Shown here: positions 1 to 5,199 of the stretch, one piece after another | Layout of the letters: each line of letters begins with the position of its first letter | Position numbering within the stretch: the first letter of the stretch is position 1 | Source: Oscillospiraceae bacterium | GTDB taxonomy: Bacteria > Bacillota > Clostridia > Oscillospirales > Ruminococcaceae | Length of the DNA: 5,199 nucleotides | Reading direction: 5' to 3' | NCBI GenBank assembly: GCA_900757485.1 | Contig: CAAEOA010000057.1 | Coordinates: 1 to 5,199, forward strand | Made by a program: the position numbers and the translations under genes | Notes under the pieces: model-generated | Told to the model about the DNA's origin: nothing | What the model saw: only the letters and a program-made list of their open reading frames with translations | Databases searched by the model: none

Positions 1-83
1 CTGTTTCAATATTTGATAACGCTACACGTGAAATCATTACTGATGATTCGATATTTTTATACTGCGGTAGAACTAAACAATAA
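1..83 (+). CDS. Partial 3' end of an upstream gene, possibly a PP2C-like phosphatase
   Basis: Frame 3 is open from the left edge and stops at TAA 81-83. It gives 26 complete codons ending TDDSIFLYCGRTKQ. The codons look protein-coding: many begin with G (gat, gaa, ggt, gct), and the peptide has a normal mixed composition. The acidic pair followed by a short hydrophobic stretch loosely resembles the last strand of PP2C-family phosphatases, where an Asp-Asp/Asn pair precedes the final beta strand. That resemblance is weak, and the fragment is too short to assign. Frame 1 is also open here, to a TGA at 121-123, but its translation looks less protein-like. The gene would be cotranscribed with the next one, 39 bases downstream. 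Confidence 0.45.
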   Translation, partial: VSIFDNATREIITDDSIFLYCGRTKQ

Positions 84-87
84 TGTA

Positions 88-100
88 TTAGCGCCGCTAA
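88..100 (+). other. Small intergenic hairpin
   Basis: TTAGC (88-92) and GCTAA (96-100) form a perfect 5-bp inverted repeat around a 3-base loop, GCC. It lies just after the stop codon at 81-83 and just before the ribosome-binding site of the next gene. There is no run of T after it, so it does not look like an intrinsic terminator. It may be only a weak mRNA structure. Confidence 0.3.
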
Positions 101-106
101 ACCGAG

Positions 107-114
107 AAAGAGGG
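107..114 (+). promoter_or_regulatory. Ribosome-binding site deciding the start of the first complete gene
   Basis: AAAGAGGG at 107-114 contains the GAGG core of a Shine-Dalgarno sequence. It leaves 8 bases before ATG 123 but only 5 before the in-frame GTG at 120. The spacing and codon type favour ATG 123 as the start. Confidence 0.6.
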
Positions 115-122
115 AATTTGTG

Positions 123-1256
123 ATGAGTACATCATACACCGAACAAATGGAATCTAGAATATACAATCAATGGGACGATTTTGATGATTACAACGAGGAT
201 TACTCATCGCTTATTGATACACTTAACGGCGAGAACACTTTCCGTTCCTTTGGCGACGGGTTATTGTTGTTTATGCAAAAAAAGAACCCGAATTTGACGG
301 CAGATACTGCGGTTAAACTAATGGACAAGCTTTGCTTGGAGCGCAGTGTCCCTGTTAAAGATATTGCAAGCGCCAACACTCTTAAAAGTTGGTTCAAAGG
401 CGGGCCCCGCCCCAAGAAGGGTGATGACAGCAGAAAGTCGATGTTTGCTCTCGCTTTTGTCCTCGAACTCACTCCTGCCGAAACCGCAGAACTATTCCAC
501 AAGGTATATCTTGACCGTGCTTTTGATTATCGAAACGTAAACGAAATTATATATTATTTTTGTTTGCAGAATAAAAAATCTTGGGCAGATGCGGAGAGGC
601 TGATTTCTCTTTCACAAGGTACCAACAGAGATAACAACGACCGCACCGTATATACCGCTCAAATCAAATCTGACATAGACCTCATCACAGACGAATCCGA
701 ACTGATTTCTTACATATCAAAGCACCGACATAATCTTGCAAAGGCTAATACTTCGGCAAAAAAGAACCTTCAAAACTTGATAAGTAATGCCAAAGCCATT
801 GTCAAAACCGAGTCCGAATCTGCCGAATATGATGACACATTCAAAGGCAGTGACAAAGACTCTCTCAACTTCTTATACGCAATGATAACGGCCCTTTCGG
901 TGTCCGGCGATAAAGGCACAAAAACTCTTTTCAAAAACGCTCGCTTGCCAAAGGAAATTAAGAACCGTTTTCCCGAAGCAGTTACGCTTTCAAAAAAAGA
1001 GCCAACATATGAGGAGCTTCGAAAACTGATAATTTTATTGTTTTCTTATGTGTATTGGTATAAGATACAAAAGAGCGATACCACGCCCATGATTGATGAT
1101 TACATTTCAGAAATCAATGTTTACCTTACCGACAGCGGACTGTCGCCAATCTATTACGGCAACCCTTACGATTGGCTGTTTCTATACTGCTCGCTTGCGG
1201 ATAGACCGCTTGATACTTTCAGAGGTTTGCTTGCCGAAGTGCTCGCAGAAGAATAA
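123..1256 (+). CDS. Uncharacterised 377-residue protein with a helix-turn-helix-like N-terminal segment
   Basis: I do not recognise a named family. The frame opens after a stop at 81-83; ATG 123 has the best-spaced ribosome-binding site, though GTG 120 directly before it is possible. The first 35 residues are rich in Asp, Glu and Tyr. Residues 40-130 resemble the second half of an XRE-type helix-turn-helix: LKSWFKGG (87-94), then PRP (95-97), then an amphipathic stretch through about 130 with a leucine-rich 'ELTPAETAELFHKVY' pattern. This recalls the 'W..G.r.P / L.l...e...L' layout of XRE repressors. It is followed by NEIIYYFCLQN (140-150). Residues 190-230 are Lys-rich and probably helical. 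Residues 298-316 form a hydrophobic aromatic helix, more likely buried than membrane-spanning. The C-terminus has a distinctive NPYDWLFLYC (347-356). No signal peptide or catalytic motif is evident. It leads a gene set with a PC4-like protein and a kinase-STAND protein, so a regulatory or adaptor role in that system is the best guess. DNA binding is only inferred. Confidence 0.85.
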   Translation: MSTSYTEQMESRIYNQWDDFDDYNEDYSSLIDTLNGENTFRSFGDGLLLFMQKKNPNLTADTAVKLMDKLCLERSVPVKDIASANTLKSWFKGGPRPKKGDDSRKSMFALAFVLELTPAETAELFHKVYLDRAFDYRNVNEIIYYFCLQNKKSWADAERLISLSQGTNRDNNDRTVYTAQIKSDIDLITDESELISYISKHRHNLAKANTSAKKNLQNLISNAKAIVKTESESAEYDDTFKGSDKDSLNFLYAMITALSVSGDKGTKTLFKNARLPKEIKNRFPEAVTLSKKEPTYEELRKLIILLFSYVYWYKIQKSDTTPMIDDYISEINVYLTDSGLSPIYYGNPYDWLFLYCSLADRPLDTFRGLLAEVLAEE

Positions 1257-1268
1257 CTGTCAACGAAA

Positions 1269-1299
1269 GTTACAGATGCGAAATTCCGCGTGATATGAT
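1269..1299 (+). promoter_or_regulatory. Candidate internal promoter with extended -10
   Basis: TATGAT at 1294-1299 matches the TATAAT box at five of six positions. It is preceded by TG at 1291-1292 with one base between, which makes an extended -10. A poor -35 candidate, GTTACA (1269-1274, four of six matches to TTGACA), lies 19 bases upstream, which is slightly long. A transcript would start near 1306 and have a leader of roughly 27 bases. Such matches arise by chance in AT-rich DNA, so this is only a candidate. If real, it would let the PC4-like and kinase-NTPase genes be expressed apart from the first gene. Confidence 0.3.
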
Positions 1300-1322
1300 T
1301 TCTTCACAATAGAAATTATATC
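1292..1322 (+). repeat. Inverted repeat between genes: possible operator or mRNA hairpin
   Basis: GATATGATTTC (1292-1302) faces GAAATTATATC (1312-1322) across a 9-base gap. All eleven positions pair in RNA, one of them as G-U; in DNA there is a single mismatch. The left arm covers the candidate -10 box. The right arm ends immediately before the GGAGG ribosome-binding site at 1323-1327. There is no following T tract, so it is not a standard terminator. It could be a repressor site overlapping a promoter, or a hairpin affecting translation or mRNA processing. The sequence alone cannot decide between these. Confidence 0.5.
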
Positions 1323-1327
1323 GGAGG
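1323..1327 (+). promoter_or_regulatory. Strong ribosome-binding site of the PC4-like gene
   Basis: GGAGG ends 5 bases before ATG 1333. This fixes that ATG as the start, rather than the in-frame ATG at 1345. It directly abuts the right arm of the inverted repeat at 1292-1322, so its accessibility could depend on that structure. Confidence 0.8.
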
Positions 1328-1332
1328 TTATT

Positions 1333-2385
1333 ATGTCAGAGGTTATGTTTGAAATTCTAAAAGATTATGGTTCGTTATCATTAAGCGGCGATGTTTATTT
1401 TCGCTATATAAATTGGAACGGCCATAAAAAATACGACCTTCGCAGATGGCGAGAATATGGTGATGAGCCAGCAAAAGGATTGACTCTCACCGAAGAGGAA
1501 ATCGAAAAATTATATTCACTTCTTGTTGACGGACTATCGGCATTAAGTATTTCTCGACCCCGGATGCCGCTATCATCTGTCAAGGTAGGGAAAGCAACAG
1601 CAGAGTTCCTTATTAATTTGGGCAGCTTTGGCGAATCCGGAAATTTGACCAAACAGCTAAATTACATTGACTGGGGACACGGAGCAAAGTTCGATGTTCG
1701 TCCATGGAATGAAGATTTATCTATTTGTGGCAAAGGGGTTACGCTAACCGAGGGCGAATGTGAAAAATTAAAAGAAATTTTTGAGGATGAATTTGGTTTT
1801 GGCGGTCAATACGGTATTTCTTTTGAGGATTTTGTGGTTCGAAGTAACATTTTCAGATGTAATAAGAACCATGAACTTGAATCTATTCAGGCATTAATCT
1901 CGGTGTTGAAGTATAACGGTGAAGTTTCCAATGAAATCGTATCTGCCGGTTTCTGTAAGCACTGTAACTACTATTTCATTTTGGAGCGAGATTATCTTCG
2001 TTTGAGAAATCTCGGTTTGCCGCTTTGCCGTCAGATTACAGAAAAGGCATACCGCGAAAACGGTGACGAATTATTCAACGGAGAGGGACTGAATCCACAG
2101 TCGGTCTTGAATCAGATCGGTTACAATGTCAACGCAAACGAAGATTTGAGTAATACACAGCGTCAGGATATTTTATCCTTTGCGGTTGAAACAGGGCTGT
2201 ATACACCAAGCGGAATTTGCAGCTTTCTCGATTGGCTGATTGATAAAAACAGACGTGTCTTAAACCGCGATATGAATGATGCCATCCGAAAATGGACAGA
2301 AGATCGCAATTATATAGCAAGATATAAAATCGGAACACGCCCGATGAAAGGTGTGAAATCGTTAAAAGGAAGGAGTGTGCGCTAA
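1333..2385 (+). CDS. Protein with two tandem PC4/YdbC-like domains, a Cys/His cluster and a basic tail
   Basis: The 350-residue product begins with two related domains. Residues 5-65 contain INWNGHKKYDLRRW (26-39) and KGLTLTEEE (48-56). Residues 90-151 contain IDWGHGAKFDVRPW (112-125) and KGVTLTEGE (134-142). The shared W.(G/H).K(Y/F)D(L/V)R.W plus KG(L/V)TLTE pattern matches the PC4/YdbC-like fold found in Firmicutes, a fold known for binding single-stranded DNA. Next, C176-x3-H180 and C208-x2-C211 form a plausible zinc-binding cluster. Residues 275-330 are probably helical (QRQDILSF, then FLDWLIDKN, then KWTEDRNYIARY). The last 20 residues are strongly basic. No signal peptide or membrane segment is seen, so the protein should be cytoplasmic. 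The stop codon is one base from the kinase-NTPase start, which implies cotranscription and probably coupled translation. DNA binding is inferred from the fold; the zinc site and the partner are not proven. Confidence 0.9.
   Translation: MSEVMFEILKDYGSLSLSGDVYFRYINWNGHKKYDLRRWREYGDEPAKGLTLTEEEIEKLYSLLVDGLSALSISRPRMPLSSVKVGKATAEFLINLGSFGESGNLTKQLNYIDWGHGAKFDVRPWNEDLSICGKGVTLTEGECEKLKEIFEDEFGFGGQYGISFEDFVVRSNIFRCNKNHELESIQALISVLKYNGEVSNEIVSAGFCKHCNYYFILERDYLRLRNLGLPLCRQITEKAYRENGDELFNGEGLNPQSVLNQIGYNVNANEDLSNTQRQDILSFAVETGLYTPSGICSFLDWLIDKNRRVLNRDMNDAIRKWTEDRNYIARYKIGTRPMKGVKSLKGRSVR
1345..1527 (+). other. PC4/YdbC-like domain, copy 1 (coding)
   Basis: This codes for residues 5-65 of the 350-residue protein. 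The key residues are W28, K32-K33, Y34-D35, R37-R38, W39 and the KGLTLTE segment before the final helix. The domain is about the usual length for a single YdbC-like unit. Confidence 0.7.
1600..1785 (+). other. PC4/YdbC-like domain, copy 2 (coding)
   Basis: This codes for residues 90-151. It repeats the pattern of copy 1 with W115, K119, F120-D121, R123, W125 and KGVTLTE. The two copies have diverged considerably at the DNA level, so the duplication is old rather than a recent tandem repeat. Confidence 0.65.
2367..2375 (+). promoter_or_regulatory. Ribosome-binding site of the kinase-NTPase gene, inside the preceding gene
   Basis: AGGAAGGAG lies within the last codons of the PC4-like gene. Its GGAG core ends 11 bases before ATG 2387, and the upstream stop TAA is at 2383-2385. 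The one-base gap between stop and start suggests that ribosomes finishing the upstream gene help start this one. Confidence 0.7.
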
Positions 2386-2386
2386 T

Positions 2387-5199
2387 ATGGCAAGAGTTGC
2401 TTTGAAATGCGGAGACAGAATTGTTATCGACAATTTAGAATATATCATTGATTCTGTCGTTGGGGATGGCGCCACCTGCATTGTTTATTCTGCCCGTTAT
2501 ACCGATCACGCAGGACTGAGCCATTCTGTTCTGCTGAAAGAATGCTATCCTTATGCCGACAACATTATCCGTGACGGTAATATTCTTTCGTGGTCGATCG
2601 AAAATGAGCGGCAAAAAAGTCTCTCTTCCTTCAAAACCGCTTACGAAAAACTGATGACGATGCAGAATATTGCCAAACTGCGCAATTCTACTTCTCATGC
2701 TTTTGACCTTTTTGAAGCGAACGGAACCTTATATTCCGTTACAGATATTACCGAAGGCACTACTTTCGATAAAGACAAATCAAGGTCTCTTGCTGATATT
2801 CTCAAAACTGTGCTTGCTCTCTCAAAGGTTGTTCAAAAATATCACAATAACGGATATCTGCACCTTGATATAAAACCCGGTAACTTTCTTGTGATTCCGG
2901 AAACAAGAGAACTTGTTGTGCTGTTTGATTTAGATTCCGTTACATCAATTGAAGATATAAAGTCCGGTAAAGTGAAATGCGTTCCTTATTCCAAAGGCTG
3001 GGCAGCTCCCGAACAAATGCAGGGACATATAAATAATCTCTGCCCGGCAACCGACATTTATTCTATCGGCGCAGTATTATTCCAAAAGCTATTCGAAAGA
3101 GACATTACTCCCGCAGATACAGGGCTCTTTGCCGATTGGAATTTTGAGGGCGAAATTTTTGATAAAATTAACCCCAAAATTAAACGCCTGCTCCGCGAGA
3201 TTTTCCGTAAAACTCTCTCTGCTAACATTAAGCGCAGATATCAGAATGCGGATGAATTAATCACCGCGCTTGAAGAAGCAGTCAAAACAGCAGAAGAAGA
3301 AATGTATTTGATTTCTAACTGCCCAGCGGCAAAAACCCTGTTTATTGGTCGGAATAAAGAGTTAAATGAAATTGAAGATGCTTTTACGAACGGAAAGAAA
3401 TGCGTCATTATCCAGGGATTTATGGGTATGGGCAAGTCCTCTGTAGCACTTCAATATGTCGCTAATCATCGTAAGGAATATGATGCAATTTGTTTCAGCA
3501 AGGTCTATGACACCCTTAACAGTAGTGAAAACGATCCCGATGTTCGCATAAAAATAGATTTAGCACGGTGTGTAATAAATGGTGGGACGCAAGCAGAGAA
3601 CATAGATCAGCGTGATTTTGAATTTAAAAGATTAGTTTCAACTAACACACTAATTATTATTGATAATTACGATGTCGATAGAATTACACCATATATAGAT
3701 GAACTGCTTGAATTAAATTGCAGAATAATTATTACGACAAGAACAATATTTAAGAATCTGGGTACTGATTTTTATTCTCTATCATTATCTGGCCTTGAGC
3801 AATCGCAGCTGTTAAAACTTTTTGAGATTGAAAGCGGAAGGCAATATCAAAATACGGATAGATTATTTGATTTCTTTGAGAATCAACAAAATCTTACTTA
3901 TAGCATCATTCTGGGTGCCGGTCAGATACGAGAAAGCTGTTTGTCTTTAGATGAATACCTAAATGATGTATACGCTCAGAATAATGATGAAGCTGTATTT
4001 TATAACAATTCGGAAGATCAACTATTAAACCATTACCGCAGAACAATGCGTTTGCACCTATTGTCAGATGAACAAAAAGAGGTTTTGCGAACCGTTTTTG
4101 TAATGTCTTATGCTATTGATGCTGACACCGTTTTTGTAGATTCAGAAAACGGCGTATTTGATCGCGCTGTATTCAAATCGTATACTGGAATGAATCTAAA
4201 TTCATTAAATTCTCTAATTCGCAGCCGCATCATTACCGAGGATGAAGACGGTTCTCTTTCCTTGCATCCCAGCGTTCAGGAAATCGTTAAAGAAGATCTT
4301 GATCCCAATTGTCAAAATTGCCCGCATCTTTATGGAAATATTAAAGCAAGACTTGATTTTATTGTCAATCAGTGTTTTCTTTCTTGTGGTGTTGTTGCTG
4401 ACACTAATGGTAATATTCATGATGATGAAGAACAAAGAATTCACGAGATGTTTGATATCTACACTTGGCTTTATGAATCTGATCCACAAAAGGAAAAGCA
4501 CTTGTACAATTTGTTTGCTATATTGACAATTGACGATTTCAGTGATAGCTTCCTGAGATTTACGGAAGAAAAATCAATATGGCATTTAGACTGGATAAAC
4601 AGAGAATACTTTGTTGCAAGATTGTATGAGTGCGTTCAAACTGAGCATTACAGAGCTTTGTTTTCCGACGAAAACTATATAAACTATTCTTGTCCTAATT
4701 ACAACACCGAAAAACGTGCACTTTTGTCATTTGTTCAAATTAGCAGCGCGCTAATAAGGTATATCTCATATCCATATTATAAAGATTATCAAGGCACTTT
4801 TGTTTTTCTCTTAAAAGCATTGATGTCTATGTATACAGATACAAATAATGACGGTCAAGAGATTTCAATAGATAACTTTGAATTTATCAGTGATATTATT
4901 GAAACAGTTGAACCGATATTCAAAAACTGTTGTCCCATTGATAAAAACGGAGATTATTCAAATACAGTTGAACAAGCGCAATACTATTGTGTTGCGGAAG
5001 GATATGAATTTGATAATTTCCCGTTTACTGTTGGTTTGTGCGCATATGATTCACTTTGGACATATTTATTGTACAAAACAATAAATGTACTTTTGATGAT
5101 GTGGATTTTTGCTGCAACAAAAATTCAAAAAAGTAATTCGCTTATAAAAAGTCGGAAAAAATGGCAAAAAGAAATTAGTGTTGAGCTATATCGAATCGA
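2387..5199 (+). CDS. Ser/Thr protein kinase fused to a STAND (NB-ARC-like) NTPase, 3' end beyond window
   Basis: The frame is open from ATG 2387 to the right edge, giving 937 complete codons with no stop. Kinase domain, about residues 17-295: glycine loop G26-D-G28 followed by V33-Y34; lysine K51 in LLKECYP; catalytic loop HLDIKPGN (159-166); D181-L-D183 in place of DFG; A207-P-E209; D223..G228; and R284-Y285 near the end. The three key residues K51, D161 and D181 are present, so activity is plausible. NTPase domain: FIGRNKEL (319-326); Walker A GFMGMGKS (344-351); Walker B TLIIIDN (421-427); sensor-like TTR (450-452); and LSGLEQ..LLKLF (467-479). A winged-helix-like part ends with LHPSVQEIV (626-634), followed by C642-x2-C645 and H647. 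The rest, to 937, looks mostly helical but has no repeat I can define. Residues 899-913 are hydrophobic, but a membrane segment is doubtful. Known STAND proteins pair an effector domain with a variable sensor. Here the kinase would be the effector and the C-terminal region the sensor, which is inference. Confidence 0.92.
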   Translation, partial: MARVALKCGDRIVIDNLEYIIDSVVGDGATCIVYSARYTDHAGLSHSVLLKECYPYADNIIRDGNILSWSIENERQKSLSSFKTAYEKLMTMQNIAKLRNSTSHAFDLFEANGTLYSVTDITEGTTFDKDKSRSLADILKTVLALSKVVQKYHNNGYLHLDIKPGNFLVIPETRELVVLFDLDSVTSIEDIKSGKVKCVPYSKGWAAPEQMQGHINNLCPATDIYSIGAVLFQKLFERDITPADTGLFADWNFEGEIFDKINPKIKRLLREIFRKTLSANIKRRYQNADELITALEEAVKTAEEEMYLISNCPAAKTLFIGRNKELNEIEDAFTNGKKCVIIQGFMGMGKSSVALQYVANHRKEYDAICFSKVYDTLNSSENDPDVRIKIDLARCVINGGTQAENIDQRDFEFKRLVSTNTLIIIDNYDVDRITPYIDELLELNCRIIITTRTIFKNLGTDFYSLSLSGLEQSQLLKLFEIESGRQYQNTDRLFDFFENQQNLTYSIILGAGQIRESCLSLDEYLNDVYAQNNDEAVFYNNSEDQLLNHYRRTMRLHLLSDEQKEVLRTVFVMSYAIDADTVFVDSENGVFDRAVFKSYTGMNLNSLNSLIRSRIITEDEDGSLSLHPSVQEIVKEDLDPNCQNCPHLYGNIKARLDFIVNQCFLSCGVVADTNGNIHDDEEQRIHEMFDIYTWLYESDPQKEKHLYNLFAILTIDDFSDSFLRFTEEKSIWHLDWINREYFVARLYECVQTEHYRALFSDENYINYSCPNYNTEKRALLSFVQISSALIRYISYPYYKDYQGTFVFLLKALMSMYTDTNNDGQEISIDNFEFISDIIETVEPIFKNCCPIDKNGDYSNTVEQAQYYCVAEGYEFDNFPFTVGLCAYDSLWTYLLYKTINVLLMMWIFAATKIQKSNSLIKSRKKWQKEISVELYRI

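Noticed and set aside
13..41. TTGATA as a possible -35 box upstream of the first complete gene
   Set aside because: No acceptable -10 sequence lies 16-19 bases downstream, and the site lies in the probable coding end of the upstream gene.
1..123. Frame 1 open to TGA 121-123, overlapping ATG 123 as TGATG
   Set aside because: The overlap is suggestive of coupling, but the translated peptide and its codon pattern look less protein-like than frame 3, which ends at 83. The left edge prevents a firm choice.
399..411. GC-rich palindrome GGCGGG-C-CCCGCC in the first gene
   Set aside because: It is striking in this AT-leaning DNA but is accounted for by Gly-Gly-Pro-Arg-Pro codons. The one-base centre makes a poor hairpin.
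2435..2698. Reverse-strand open frame of about 87 codons
   Set aside because: It lies antisense to the kinase glycine-loop region and is best explained as a shadow of that coding sequence.
4214..4526. Open frames on both strands inside the large gene
   Set aside because: They overlap the kinase-NTPase frame, which is uninterrupted and has clear domain motifs. They have no convincing ribosome-binding sites or recognisable products.
5081..5125. Transmembrane helix at residues 899-913
   Set aside because: The hydrophobic run is only about 15 residues, short for a membrane span, and the rest of the protein looks cytoplasmic.
5081..5199. Possible frameshift near the right edge because residues 899-937 look unusual (hydrophobic, then Lys-rich)
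   Set aside because: The main frame stays open, and neither alternative frame gives a better peptide: one stops at 5084 and the other soon after 5130. The unusual composition alone is not enough.

Overview
The window carries one strand of tightly organised genes, all reading rightward. Strong GGAGG-type ribosome-binding sites, moderate-to-low GC and a protein domain typical of Firmicutes (PC4/YdbC-like) suggest a low-to-moderate GC Gram-positive bacterium, most likely of the Clostridia/Eubacteriales. No rRNA, tRNA, CRISPR array or transposase gene is visible, so the exact organism cannot be named.

Layout: (1) bases 1-83, probable C-terminal end of an upstream gene in frame 3; (2) a 39-base gap with a small hairpin and a Shine-Dalgarno; (3) 123-1256, a 377-residue protein of unknown family with a helix-turn-helix-like segment; (4) 1257-1332, a gap with an 11-bp inverted repeat that overlaps a candidate extended -10 promoter and abuts a strong GGAGG; (5) 1333-2385, a 350-residue protein with two tandem PC4/YdbC-like domains, a Cys/His cluster and a basic tail; (6) 2387 to beyond 5199, a large protein kinase fused to a STAND-type (NB-ARC-like) P-loop NTPase with a winged-helix segment and a long, probably helical C-terminal region. 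This last frame is open through the end of the window with no stop codon.

The second and third complete starts are closely linked: only one base separates the PC4-like gene from the kinase-NTPase gene. The likely logic, which is inference, is a sensing and signalling cassette. The STAND protein would detect a trigger through its C-terminal region, oligomerise in an ATP-dependent way and activate its N-terminal kinase. The PC4-like protein would engage single-stranded or melted DNA, and the first protein may regulate or be a target. Such a set would suit a phage-defence or stress-response role, but no direct evidence in the window proves this.

A further point is compositional. By hand count the kinase and P-loop part of the large gene is about 41% GC (2401-3540), and the rest of the gene is about 33% GC (3541-5199), which hints at exchange of the sensor half.
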